DNA of 64,000 bases from Bacteroidales bacterium Phil6 (GCA_002633315.1 NWBN01000022.1:1-64000), one strand, 5' to 3'. Counted from the first letter of the stretch, positions 1 through 8,924 are shown. A program made the numbers and translations. Notes: generated by a model not told the origin, from the letters alone.

Positions 1-672
1 TACAGATAGCAAATACCTTTTGCAGTGAAAATTTCATAAACACCAAAACAAAAAATTTTCTTGGCGATAATTCCGGCACAGGGTGATTATAAAGACAAGA
101 TGCATGAAATGTTGAAAAAAACAGGAAATGTATCCTGAATGTATCCATAAATCGAAGATATGTATCCTAAATGTATCCATAAATCAGAAACGTGTATCCT
201 GAATGTATCCTGTCATATAAATTAAACAAGTTTAGTGTTGGCTGAAAAAAATGAATAAAATTTAATGGATTTTTTAAATTGGTATTATCCGATAAAAATA
301 TGAGAAATAAGAATCAAGGTGCGAAATATCATAAATAAACTCAAGCCATTGGATTATCATTGCATTACTGTCGGATGTGTTATAATAAATCATTGAATAT
401 CAATATAAAACATCTTACTGTTTGGTTTATTGGCATGAAAGTAGGATTTATAAAATATAGAAGAGGAACTTATAAGTTATATTGAATACCAATGAAAAAA
501 CATCTTATTTTCTTGACATGATGTAAAAATTTTTCTAAAATTGCAAAGACAAACAAATCCCGAATCGCACATGAAAACTAATCTGAAATACATTCTGCAA
601 AGTCTCCATAATAAGTTGCCGCTTGTGGAGACAATGACAAACAATAAGAAGTGAAACAAAACTGGCAACACA
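1..672. other. AT-rich region without a convincing gene
   Basis: No convincing coding gene is seen here. A short open stretch at about 40-138 (+) ends in a stop just inside the phased repeats and could be the decayed tail of an upstream gene, but a stop at 37-39 closes it and I do not recognise it. The notable content is the TGTATCC array at 129-210. A leftward open frame at 477-848 is very hydrophobic, shows no family signature and lies over the antisense strand of the small gene at 673, so I do not call it. Confidence 0.5.
129..210. repeat. Helically phased TGTATCC direct repeats (6 heptamers, 32-bp period)
   Basis: The heptamer TGTATCC occurs six times without mismatch, starting at 129, 140, 161, 172, 193 and 204. 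The steps are 11, 21, 11, 21 and 11 bp, close to one and two helical turns, and give a 32-bp tandem period of about 2.7 copies (129, 161, 193). Sequence between heptamers is partly conserved (TGAA/TAAA in the short gap, ATAAATC in the long gap). This resembles a multi-site operator or iteron-like array. The binding protein and target gene are unknown; the nearest candidate start is at 673. Confidence 0.7.
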
Positions 673-894
673 ATGAAAACCAAAAACCGGTTCACTAAAA
701 AAACAGGGAGAAGGATTGAGAAACGGAATGACAAATATGAAATTATTGAAACTAAACAAATTGAACAAAATAAGCAAAGAACAAAAAAATGCCGTAATGT
801 GCTGGAGGTAGTGTTAACCCTGAATATTGTGTTTGTGGCTGTTGCCATGCAGATTAAGGAGTTTCTGTTTTTCTACCTTCAGTCGAATAAATAA
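673..894 (+). CDS. Small putative membrane protein (73 aa)
   Basis: I do not recognise this protein. Its first 42 residues are very basic and Lys/Arg-rich. They are followed by a single hydrophobic stretch at about residues 43-70 that could be one transmembrane helix with a cytoplasmic N-terminus. The stop lies 21 nt before the GLPGLI gene at 916, so it could be the first gene of that cluster. No clear TAnnTTTG box or ribosome binding site supports the start. The antisense strand is also open, so this may be a chance frame in AT-rich DNA. Confidence 0.35.
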   Translation: MKTKNRFTKKTGRRIEKRNDKYEIIETKQIEQNKQRTKKCRNVLEVVLTLNIVFVAVAMQIKEFLFFYLQSNK

Positions 895-915
895 CATTCT
901 TAATTATTTACATAT

Positions 916-1764
916 ATGAGAAACATATTAATATTAGCAATTATACTGTTATGTTCTGTAACGACATTCAGCCAGGAATATGTAGATCCGGAATATAACA
1001 AAGTTTTGGATACAAGTCGTTATGTCATTACTTATGAAGCAATTATGACACAAGATTCATTAAACCCAGATGAAAAAGAATATGACAGGATTATTTTAGA
1101 AATAGGCAACAATCTTTCAAGGTCGTATAGTTATCGTCTTTTTCAATATGACTCTCTTTGCAAAACTTATTTTGACAAAGGGAGAAATGAATACCCATCT
1201 CCGAGACTTCTAATCCTGCCGGTTGATGTTTACAAGTATTTTTTTGAAAATAAAATGGTTGTATTGCACAGAACCCCGTTAATAGGACCTATAATACAAT
1301 ATAGTGAAGAAAAAAATCTGTTCAAGTGGGAAATGACCGATGAAAAGAAAGATATAATAGGTTTTGTATGTACCAAAGCCACCTGTGAATTTCGAGGCAG
1401 GAACTGGACAGTCTGGTTTACAACGGAATTGCCTGTTTCGGACGGACCTTGGAAATTCAACGGACTTCCCGGACTTATTCTTAAAGCCGAAGATGATAAA
1501 GGGCATTATTCTTTTGTTTGCATTGGAATAAACAACACGAAAAGCCCAATAGTCATTATGGATAAATATACATACGAGAAAGAATCCCGTAAAACAGTTA
1601 TGGAATTTGAGCAATTATATTATGAAGCTCAATATGATTATTTTAGAAAAATTAATCCGGGATACCCACTCATGAGAAAAAATCCTAAGACAAAATCATT
1701 TGAAGAAGTTGTAGATTCAGAAAAAGGTCCTTCGAGTCCTTATAACCCTATAGAATTGGAATAA
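916..1764 (+). CDS. GLPGLI family secreted protein
   Basis: A 282-aa exported protein of the Bacteroidota GLPGLI family (TIGR01200). It has a Sec signal peptide of about 19 residues ending in TTFSQ. The family signature appears as NGLPGLILKAED near residue 182, preceded by the aromatic/proline stretch SDGPW. Family members are periplasmic or surface proteins of unknown biochemical function and are often encoded beside TonB-type outer-membrane proteins, as here (barrel gene at 2005). The neighbour suggests a shared envelope role, but no substrate can be inferred. The start is supported by the signal peptide directly after the ATG. Confidence 0.88.
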   Translation: MRNILILAIILLCSVTTFSQEYVDPEYNKVLDTSRYVITYEAIMTQDSLNPDEKEYDRIILEIGNNLSRSYSYRLFQYDSLCKTYFDKGRNEYPSPRLLILPVDVYKYFFENKMVVLHRTPLIGPIIQYSEEKNLFKWEMTDEKKDIIGFVCTKATCEFRGRNWTVWFTTELPVSDGPWKFNGLPGLILKAEDDKGHYSFVCIGINNTKSPIVIMDKYTYEKESRKTVMEFEQLYYEAQYDYFRKINPGYPLMRKNPKTKSFEEVVDSEKGPSSPYNPIELE

Positions 1765-1766
1765 TT

Positions 1767-1982
1767 ATGCGACACCAACAATATCTGAATGCACAACAGA
1801 TAAAATCTGCACTTGCCAATACTCCGCAATTTATTTTTGAAGTTGCGGATGCCAGCAGTCCCAGATGTGAATATTGTGCCTGCGGCAGAACGTTTTATCG
1901 ACTATATGGCAACATTATGGGATTCCATAAACGGTCATTGGTAGAAAAAAACTTTTTAAATTTCATTGAAAAATCTATGTAA
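1767..1982 (+). pseudogene. Short ORF, possibly a frameshifted gene remnant
   Basis: An open frame of 71 codons begins 2 nt after the GLPGLI stop and ends 22 nt before the barrel gene start. The first half (to about 1850) reads plausibly as protein, but the second half is Cys/Arg-rich and unlike a fold. In the +1 frame, 1849-1944 encodes a more protein-like 31-residue segment (PDVNIVPAAERFIDYMATLW, then DSINGHW and a stop). This suggests one ancestral small protein of about 58 residues broken by a frameshift near 1850-1865. I do not recognise the family. It could equally be non-coding spacer inside the operon. Confidence 0.3.
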
Positions 1983-2004
1983 TAAAATCAAAACTGATCT
2001 AATT

Positions 2005-4638
2005 ATGAAAAGGCAATTCTTTCTTATATTGACACTGTTTTTAGCATCAAACTGTTTCTCTCAGACACGTGTTTCAGGTATTGTAAAAAACGAAAAGGGA
2101 GACCCTGTCTTCAACGCATCCGTAATTCTGATGCGGAGCACCGACAGCCTTACCGTTGCATTTGCCTTTACCGATGATGAAGGGTTTTACGAAATATTTA
2201 CCAAATCCGAAGCGGAGAAAATGTTGCTCTCTGTTTATGGATTCAATGTCAAAAAACAGACGAAACTAATCGACAATGTCAGTCAAACCGTTGATTTTGT
2301 GGTTAAAGAAGAAGCAATACTTTTACAGGAAGTCAGCATTAAGTCAGAAAAGATATGGGAAAACAACGACACCATTTCATATCTCGTTTCGGCATTCCGC
2401 GATACCACCGATGTCGTCATCGCAGATGTCCTGAAAAAGATGCCCGGCATTGAAGTGGATGATGACGGCAAGATAGAATACAAGGGAAAGCCCATATCCA
2501 AGTTTTATATAGAAAACATGGACATGCTACAGGGACGTTACAACTTGGCGACGAAAAATATCTCGGCTGAGGATGTGGCCACGGTGCAAGTACTTGAAAA
2601 TCACCAGCCTGTCAAGGCATTGAGCAATATCGATATTGCTGATGATGCGGCAATAAACATCAAGTTGAAGCCTGGCTCAAAAGGTACTTTCGCCCTTACT
2701 GCCGACGTGGGAGTGGGATACGACGAGAACCTTCTTTGGGACGGTAAGCTCGCCGGCATGTACTTCGGAAAACGACAACAATATCTGTCAACACTAAATG
2801 CCAACAACAGCGGCTACCGTCTCACCGACAACCGGAATATCACGGTGAGGCCTTTTGCCTCCATAATAAAACCGTCCATGCCGACAATAAACGAGAGAAG
2901 CCGTACCTTCAACAACTCGTATGGTTTTACTTTCAATACTTTACAGAAAATGAAAAACGATGCCGAGTTGTCGGTGAATGCCCTTTACGGCGGAGATGAG
3001 ATAAAGAAATCGAGTTTCTCGCAGACCACATATTTCATTCCGCAATCTGATTCCATCAATCTGTCGGAAGACATGAACTCCATGGAAATGACGCATAACT
3101 TCGAGGCAGGAATCAACTATGTCCTAAATAAGGAAAAGGATTATTTGGGAATAAATTTCTTGGCGGCAGGCAGCAACGTCAACGACAGCAGCAATATAAT
3201 GCGTGATTATTTGGTACGACAGAATCAGTCGTATCAGGCTGTCAGCACGAAGTTGGATTTACGTTGGGTGAGAAGAAACAGGAATGACTCCGGAAAAGGC
3301 ATCGAAATAGAATCCAAGAACTCATACGGAACGTTGCCTTATTCTTCGGGGGCAAGACCCGGCTCATTTCCCGACATCCTAAATGACAGTGTGAAATACG
3401 CCCTTACAAATCAGGATATCAATCTTACTTCTCTCAAGAGTTACAATGTATTAAGGTTTCTGTCGCTTTTCGTCTGGAAAAGATTCACCTTATTCCCGAC
3501 TGCAACTTTCAGTCTTGAACGTCAGACACTTGGAAGCACGCTTGACCTCACCGACAACGACGGAAACACTTTCACTCTTGAAGAACCGCAATACGGCAAC
3601 GACATCCTTTGGCTGAAATTACAGCCGGCTATAGGACTTACTTTCGATTATAGGAGTCTCAGGATAAAAAGCCAGCTGTATATTCCGGTACAGTTGCGAT
3701 ACATAGATTTCATCGACGATCGAAATGACAACTCATACAACAACATTAAAGTCCTGTCACAACCTTCTTTCTCGTTCAAGTATAAGATGAATCACCGTTT
3801 CGATATTTCTGTCAACAGCTTCATATACAATTCGACGCCTTCACTTCAGACGCTTTACTCCGGTTATATCTTACGGGATTACAGGACATTGGCGCGTTAT
3901 GACAGCCGTCTTGCCGATACATGGGGCAATTCTTCATCGCTGAAACTCACTTATGACAACATCTTCAAATATTTGGTTTGTGACGCCTCTGTCAACTACA
4001 ACCGATACAAAAATGAAGTGATGTATGCACAGAATTTCGAAGGCGATATGTTAATAATCAATGCGGTGGATAAAGAAAGCACCGGCGACTATCTTTCATT
4101 TTCGCTTTATGCGGGAAAAGGCTTCGAATGGCATAATCTCAATATCAACGCGAAATGCTCGTATGGCTATGGAAGGACGCCTCAACTTGTTGAAGATAAG
4201 GTGGCTACATATTTTAACAGAGGATGGAATGCCAATGTCACGGCGTCTTTAAGAATCACCGAGCGTATCATCTTTTCCAACAAAGGCAGCTGGAGCAGAA
4301 TGATATCTACGTTGGAAGGACAGACCTCGAATCAGAAACCCATCATCAGCTTCATCGACTATGCTAATATAGATTTCATTCTGCCGTTTGGCATTTCTGT
4401 AGGTTCTTCATTGGAATATTATCATACCTCCGGAATGGGGAGACGTCAGGATTTCGGGCTTCTCGACTGTAACATATCATATACCTATAAGAGAGTCAGA
4501 TTCATACTCGATTGTCAGAATATTCTCAATACCAAGAATTTTGTTTATTCTTATTATTCAGATATTTACGGTTATTATTCTGAATATTCAATACGTCCGA
4601 GGTCAGTCATGCTGACGGCTAAATTTAAGGTTTTGTAA
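2005..4638 (+). CDS. CarboxypepD_reg outer-membrane beta-barrel protein (TonB-receptor-like)
   Basis: An 877-aa outer-membrane protein. A signal peptide (residues 1-20, ending NCFSQ) is followed by a carboxypeptidase-regulatory-like beta-sandwich (about 22-110), a plug-like region with the VLKKMPGIEVDDDGKIEYKGK motif around 145-170, and a long C-terminal barrel rich in alternating aromatic strands that ends in a hydrophobic strand (AKFKVL). This layout matches the TonB-dependent-receptor-like proteins commonly encoded with GLPGLI genes. I chose ATG 2005 because the signal peptide follows it directly; an upstream in-frame ATG at 1966 adds 13 residues that break the signal sequence. It probably forms one transcription unit with 916. 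The ligand is unknown. Confidence 0.85.
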   Translation: MKRQFFLILTLFLASNCFSQTRVSGIVKNEKGDPVFNASVILMRSTDSLTVAFAFTDDEGFYEIFTKSEAEKMLLSVYGFNVKKQTKLIDNVSQTVDFVVKEEAILLQEVSIKSEKIWENNDTISYLVSAFRDTTDVVIADVLKKMPGIEVDDDGKIEYKGKPISKFYIENMDMLQGRYNLATKNISAEDVATVQVLENHQPVKALSNIDIADDAAINIKLKPGSKGTFALTADVGVGYDENLLWDGKLAGMYFGKRQQYLSTLNANNSGYRLTDNRNITVRPFASIIKPSMPTINERSRTFNNSYGFTFNTLQKMKNDAELSVNALYGGDEIKKSSFSQTTYFIPQSDSINLSEDMNSMEMTHNFEAGINYVLNKEKDYLGINFLAAGSNVNDSSNIMRDYLVRQNQSYQAVSTKLDLRWVRRNRNDSGKGIEIESKNSYGTLPYSSGARPGSFPDILNDSVKYALTNQDINLTSLKSYNVLRFLSLFVWKRFTLFPTATFSLERQTLGSTLDLTDNDGNTFTLEEPQYGNDILWLKLQPAIGLTFDYRSLRIKSQLYIPVQLRYIDFIDDRNDNSYNNIKVLSQPSFSFKYKMNHRFDISVNSFIYNSTPSLQTLYSGYILRDYRTLARYDSRLADTWGNSSSLKLTYDNIFKYLVCDASVNYNRYKNEVMYAQNFEGDMLIINAVDKESTGDYLSFSLYAGKGFEWHNLNINAKCSYGYGRTPQLVEDKVATYFNRGWNANVTASLRITERIIFSNKGSWSRMISTLEGQTSNQKPIISFIDYANIDFILPFGISVGSSLEYYHTSGMGRRQDFGLLDCNISYTYKRVRFILDCQNILNTKNFVYSYYSDIYGYYSEYSIRPRSVMLTAKFKVL

Positions 4639-4872
4639 AAATTGTGCCATATTTTTGAAATTATTGTTTTTTAATGCAGATAAAATCAGGTATGATATAG
4701 TGATTATTCAATAAAATAACTTGAAACATTCAAAAAAGAACTATTTTATCGTCGATGTCCGATATAATGTCTTGAAAATTAAATTTATATCTCAGTAAAT
4801 CATGTAGAAGGCATATATTATGTATTATATTGATAATCAATAATTTATAATAATTTTTCGGATTCAAAAGAT

Positions 4873-4901
4873 GTAAAGACGTCATGATTTGACGTCTCTA
4901 C
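4873..4901. repeat. Imperfect palindrome of the GAGACGTCA type, possible dispersed repeat
   Basis: The arms GTAAAGACGTCA (4873-4884) and TGACGTCTCTAC (4890-4901) pair over 12 bp with one mismatch around a 5-nt loop. Short palindromes of the GTAGAGACG type are, from general knowledge, widely dispersed in intergenic regions of many Bacteroidota genomes. Only one copy is seen in this window, so membership in such a family is an inference. No T-tract follows, which argues against a plain terminator. Confidence 0.5.
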
Positions 4902-5283
4902 AGTAGTTTAATAATATGATATTGGTGTTTAGATGACTATTTATATAGATACCATGAAACAATTTTTACCTGACAGCAATGATATAAATTGAGATGAAAG
5001 GTATGTAATGTGCTGGTTGTAACAAGAGTTTTTAACATCATTTGGTATAATTTTTGATAGTTTGATTATGGAGAAACATAATAAATAAGCGTGGAATTGA
5101 ATGAAAAGTAATAGAAAATGTAATAATGATATAATTGGACTGATGATATTAAGTATATTCCGAATAATAAAGGATGCACAAGTGATAATTCATGTTCTAT
5201 GGATTGGTGTTAATCCATATACATGCCTATGCGAAGTTAATTTCGAGAAGTTATCACTTAAATTTTCATAATTGTAAATGAAA

Positions 5284-5297
5284 GATTTCATGAAATC
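5284..5297. promoter_or_regulatory. Perfect 14-bp palindrome upstream of gene 5315
   Basis: GATTTCATGAAATC is a perfect inverted repeat centred 24 nt upstream of the ATG at 5315. The position suits an operator or 5'-leader hairpin, but no regulator can be assigned. Confidence 0.3.
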
Positions 5298-5314
5298 ACT
5301 AAATAATATTTGAT

Positions 5315-6670
5315 ATGTACAAAATTCTGATTATTATATGGTTGTTCCTCATGCCTTTCAACTGTCTTTTCGGGCAGGCCGGACAAATGTGGATGATGAA
5401 CGTTCTTGTTTGCGACTCTTTACAGAATCCCATCCCTGACGTGGGAATCTATGATACAAAAGACAATATCCGCGGTGTTACAAACCGCAACGGTTTGGCT
5501 CAGGTTTATACCAAACAGGGCGAGAGACTCTATTTCAGCCACTTGGCATATAACAAACAGCCTTTTCGCGTGGACAAGCGGAAAATGGTTGACATTGAAG
5601 ACATGAAGAATTTTATTATGGTGACGCTTAAAGCCAAAACGATTTATCTGCCGGATGTGGAGATTGTGGTGAACGCACCACATTTGGCATACGAAAATAA
5701 GATGGTTTGGGTAGTTGACTATCAAGTGCGCGAGGACGGAATCTATATGTTGACTTGCAACGGCATGAGATCCGGACTATTGCATCTCGACCTGAATCAA
5801 GACACCATCTCATATAAGTCTGTTCCCGTGAAGTTTCAGGAATTGTTCCAAGATGCTTTCGGAAACATTCATCTATTAAGTCAGGACTCTGTATATCAGG
5901 TGTATTGCGATGGAAATGAGCTGCAATTGCTTTACGGAAACTCTAAAGAGACGTTTGAACAAAAACTGAAGCCTGTGGTAGCCGCGACGGACAGCATCTT
6001 GGTGATGGAAGCCAGAAGATATTATGGACAGGAGATAATTTTTCAAGCTGTAAAGCGCGAGGGTGGACAAAAGTTTGTGCTTGCCGATATCAGCGGAAAA
6101 ACATTGGAGATGGCTAAAAACTGGGATATGGACAATTATCGTGCATCGTTGATGTACGACCCCAATAATCAGCAGGGATATAATATATATAGAGTGGATG
6201 CGAGTGGACAAACGGTGAGTAAATTTGATGATATACAAAAACGACTGATGCTCCAAGATGCTTACAGCCCGTTGATCTCTGTCGGAGATGAATTGTATTT
6301 GTTTAATTTCTTGAATGACGTGCTTTGTGTGTTTGACCAAAATGGACAATTCCAATGTAAATATGACATTGATTTTCATAAGCAAGGCGGCGGTGATAAA
6401 AAGATTACTTTCGGCAACTCATGGGATGAGAATTTGATTGTTGACCCGAAGGAAAAGAAAGTTTATGCGCAGTATATCTCAGGCGGCATCGTCACCTTGA
6501 AGGAAATCGACTTGAACAGCGGCAGGGTGAAACGTGAAACCCGTCTCACCGACCATAGTTTTCCTCAAAACATCCAAGTGTTTGATGGTGAAGTGTATTA
6601 TCTCTATTTGGACGAACGAAAAGTAGTTGACAGGGATAGAAGAAGCCTTTATAAAATGATGTTGAAATGA
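5315..6670 (+). CDS. Exported CarboxypepD_reg-domain protein, function unknown
   Basis: A 451-aa protein with an N-terminal signal peptide (residues 1-20, ending CLFGQ). A carboxypeptidase-regulatory-like domain spans about 27-110 (SLQNPIPDVGIYDTKDN, then VTNRNG). The remaining roughly 340 residues contain repeated short beta-rich blocks (for example DGIYMLTCNGMRSGLL and GDELYLFNFLNDVLCVFDQNG) that suggest a beta-propeller-like fold. There is no TonB-type barrel, sorting domain or catalytic motif that I recognise. It stands alone between AT-rich gaps and is convergent with the deiminase gene. It is probably periplasmic or outer-membrane associated. Confidence 0.75.
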   Translation: MYKILIIIWLFLMPFNCLFGQAGQMWMMNVLVCDSLQNPIPDVGIYDTKDNIRGVTNRNGLAQVYTKQGERLYFSHLAYNKQPFRVDKRKMVDIEDMKNFIMVTLKAKTIYLPDVEIVVNAPHLAYENKMVWVVDYQVREDGIYMLTCNGMRSGLLHLDLNQDTISYKSVPVKFQELFQDAFGNIHLLSQDSVYQVYCDGNELQLLYGNSKETFEQKLKPVVAATDSILVMEARRYYGQEIIFQAVKREGGQKFVLADISGKTLEMAKNWDMDNYRASLMYDPNNQQGYNIYRVDASGQTVSKFDDIQKRLMLQDAYSPLISVGDELYLFNFLNDVLCVFDQNGQFQCKYDIDFHKQGGGDKKITFGNSWDENLIVDPKEKKVYAQYISGGIVTLKEIDLNSGRVKRETRLTDHSFPQNIQVFDGEVYYLYLDERKVVDRDRRSLYKMMLK

Positions 6671-6814
6671 AACTGTGAAAAAATAATATATTTGTAAAAA
6701 AGAAATGTTTGAAGCAATTTTTCAGATACATGAAATATTACTATTAAATCAAATATCATGTTCATGGTTGTGACGCCATATTAATTTTATAAGAATTGTC
6801 ATATCTTAAGTGCA

Positions 6815-6853
6815 TAAAAAAACAGACTGCCCGCTTTAACCCGAGTCAGTCTG
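6815..6853 (-). terminator. Terminator hairpin after the deiminase gene
   Basis: CAGACTG (6823-6829) pairs with CAGTCTG (6847-6853). On the minus strand the stem is followed by a run of T (6822-6815), as expected for a rho-independent terminator of the leftward gene ending at 6919. The A-rich flank on the other side means it may act in both directions. Confidence 0.7.
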
Positions 6854-6918
6854 AAAAATAAAATAATGTATGAAAAAATTTATATTTAATTCTAAAAAAT
6901 AAAATGTTTTCAGATATT

Positions 6919-8895
6919 TTAGTTCTTAACGATCTTCTTGACGATATTATTGTTGTCGTTACTTATTATTTTGACAAAATATAATCCTTCGGGCAATGCA
7001 TCAATATTGATGTCTCCCGACTGTTCTTTTCTCAGCACACACTGCCCTACAGCATTGAATATTTCTATATTTCTAATATTATTACCTTTAACAGTTAAAA
7101 TATTGTGTGCCGGATTGGGATATATCTCACAATTTGCAATGTCATTTTCGTTTATGCTGAAATAATTCTGATTCAGCAATACTTCAACATTTTGTGTTCC
7201 TGCTGTCGATGTAATCATAATGTTGGTAGCAGTATAATCTTTGGCAGGTAATATTGCCATCACTTCAAGTTCCAATGAGCGGTATTGTTCCAATGTAAAA
7301 GGTAATACTGTCTCAATTGGTTGATTATTGCAAGTAATGGTGAGATATTCGCCCATTGTTTCAGCTATGTCGTTGATTGTAATAGTATTGGAAGTTTCAT
7401 TGGTTATGGTTAACGGCAGTGTATTGGTGTTATCGAAAATAAGAGAGTTGGGAGACAATGTCAGCAACTCATTGGTATGTTCTTCCATAGTGAAATGATG
7501 AGGTTCCAAAGCTCCGAAACTCGGCTGTGTATAACGGTGTCCGGATTCATCTTTCCCGAATACATAATAATCTATCTCAGATAGTCCTTGATAACCTTTG
7601 ATATATCCGGTATATTCATTAGTACCGGTTTGAGTCATCAAGGCAGTCTGATAAGGATTGCCGTCGATGCTATAATAGACCAAGAGGGAGTCTTCTACGA
7701 GAGGTTGTCCGCTGTAGGCAATAAATTTGCTCACTATGGCTATGGAATCCTGCCATTGTTGTTCTCCAAACACCACATCTCTGTGGTCTATGAAGAGCAT
7801 GTCGAAGTCAGCGACACCGCGTGTACGACAATGCAAGGCATCGGTATTTTCCCATGATATCATGTAATCGTCGTTGGTGAATCCAATAACCTCGTAGCCT
7901 GGCATAGCTTCGCGATAAACGGCAAGGGCATTCTCATTATAAGTGGTGTTGGAACCTATGGGAACCAGTACTTTATTATTCAAAATGAGACTGTTTGTAT
8001 AAGGGGCGACAGTATAATTGCCGGGTACATCGACACGATAGACATTATAAGGATAACCCCATGAGCAGTTCGTAGTTGCGAAATAGTTGGCTACTTCTTC
8101 GTAATCATCATAACGTGGGTCGCTTTCCGGCACTCTTGCTATGAGTATCTTGTCAGGCGCAAGGAACTTACCCCAACAGTCTATGTGTTTTATATAGTCT
8201 CCCAATGGGTCAATGGTGATATGGTAAGGGTCTATTCCGAGAAAGTCTCTCATTAGTTCTCTCACTGTCGTCTCGTTGGAGTTTTCATCTATGACAAGGT
8301 CTGTAGAAGCTCCAACACCTCTTCCATCTTGCATCATGTTGCCTCCCGTATGATATACGTTCATGCCGAACAACTCCACTCCCCAATAATCTGCCATTAC
8401 TTCAGGAATGAGGTTGTCGTTAGGTCTCGGACGGTCGTATGGGAAATCCACCACGGCAGCTTCAAGGTCGTTGAAGATATACCATGGCCCGAAGTCTCTG
8501 ATCCAATAAGAATCAGTTGTGGCATTGACAAATACGCAGTTATCCATGTTGACATTGTTCGCCGCATATTCTGCTTCTGCCTGTGATTGATAATAACTCG
8601 ATACTATTGTTATAACTTTGCAGTCTTCCGACATCTCAGCAACTACTTCATAAGGTATTCCCAATGGATATCTTATCATTACAGCCTGCATTGGCTCGAA
8701 CTCTGCCGGAAATCTGACTTCCCCGGCAGGTGGATCTGTACTTGCAAAATTGAGATTCCTGTTCAATGGAGTGTTCATCTCTTCTTCTGAAAGATAATGT
8801 AATTTACGCCAATCAGGTTTCTTGTCATCTTGTGCCTTGATGAGATTTAAAAATATAAGATTGATAATCAATGCAAAAAATAGTGTTTTCTTCAT
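6919..8895 (-). CDS. Secreted peptidylarginine/agmatine deiminase-family enzyme with T9SS sorting domain
   Basis: A 658-aa protein with a signal peptide (1-20) and a guanidino-modifying deiminase domain (about 45-400). Candidate catalytic residues are Asp134 (WIRDFGPWY), His237 and Asp239 (HIDCW), Asn301 (YTNS) and Cys355 (ALHCRTRG). As I recall, Porphyromonas gingivalis PPAD uses Asp130, His236, Asp238, Asn297 and Cys351, which is nearly the same spacing. Arg155 and Arg157 (DRPR) could correspond to the PPAD arginines that bind a peptide C-terminus. Ig-like segments follow, then a type A T9SS sorting domain from about 585 (IYPNPAHN). It would convert peptidyl-arginine or agmatine to the citrulline-type product outside the cell. 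ATG 8895 is preferred over the in-frame ATG at 8928, which lies upstream of the -7 box and lacks a signal-peptide context. Confidence 0.88.
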   Translation of the reverse strand: MKKTLFFALIINLIFLNLIKAQDDKKPDWRKLHYLSEEEMNTPLNRNLNFASTDPPAGEVRFPAEFEPMQAVMIRYPLGIPYEVVAEMSEDCKVITIVSSYYQSQAEAEYAANNVNMDNCVFVNATTDSYWIRDFGPWYIFNDLEAAVVDFPYDRPRPNDNLIPEVMADYWGVELFGMNVYHTGGNMMQDGRGVGASTDLVIDENSNETTVRELMRDFLGIDPYHITIDPLGDYIKHIDCWGKFLAPDKILIARVPESDPRYDDYEEVANYFATTNCSWGYPYNVYRVDVPGNYTVAPYTNSLILNNKVLVPIGSNTTYNENALAVYREAMPGYEVIGFTNDDYMISWENTDALHCRTRGVADFDMLFIDHRDVVFGEQQWQDSIAIVSKFIAYSGQPLVEDSLLVYYSIDGNPYQTALMTQTGTNEYTGYIKGYQGLSEIDYYVFGKDESGHRYTQPSFGALEPHHFTMEEHTNELLTLSPNSLIFDNTNTLPLTITNETSNTITINDIAETMGEYLTITCNNQPIETVLPFTLEQYRSLELEVMAILPAKDYTATNIMITSTAGTQNVEVLLNQNYFSINENDIANCEIYPNPAHNILTVKGNNIRNIEIFNAVGQCVLRKEQSGDINIDALPEGLYFVKIISNDNNNIVKKIVKN

Positions 8896-8916
8896 AAATA
8901 AAAAATTTTCATTTTG

Positions 8917-8924
8917 CAAAAATA
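8917..8924 (-). promoter_or_regulatory. -7 box (TATTTTTG) of the deiminase gene
   Basis: TATTTTTG matches the Bacteroidales TAnnTTTG -7 consensus and lies 22 nt upstream of ATG 8895. No clear -33 TTG is seen at the right distance. The box supports the shorter start for this gene. Confidence 0.6.

Larger units (their letters stand above)
4639..5314. other. AT-rich intergenic region with palindromic elements
   Basis: About 680 bases without a credible gene. It contains the 12-bp-arm palindromic repeat at 4873-4901, a small hairpin (GGATT/AATCC near 5201) and a perfect 14-bp palindrome at 5284-5297 just upstream of the next gene. No strong TAnnTTTG promoter is seen directly before 5315. The remainder is low-complexity AT-rich sequence that looks like decayed DNA. 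Confidence 0.5.

Noticed and set aside
40-138. Open tail reading TPKQKIFLAIIPAQGDYKDK and ending at 138
   Set aside because: It looks protein-like but a stop at 37-39 closes it and no start codon of useful length is present; at most a decayed gene end.
477-848. Leftward 123-codon hydrophobic open frame
   Set aside because: It is antisense to the 673-894 frame, Phe/Leu/Val-rich as expected from reading A/T-rich DNA in reverse, and has no promoter or family signature.
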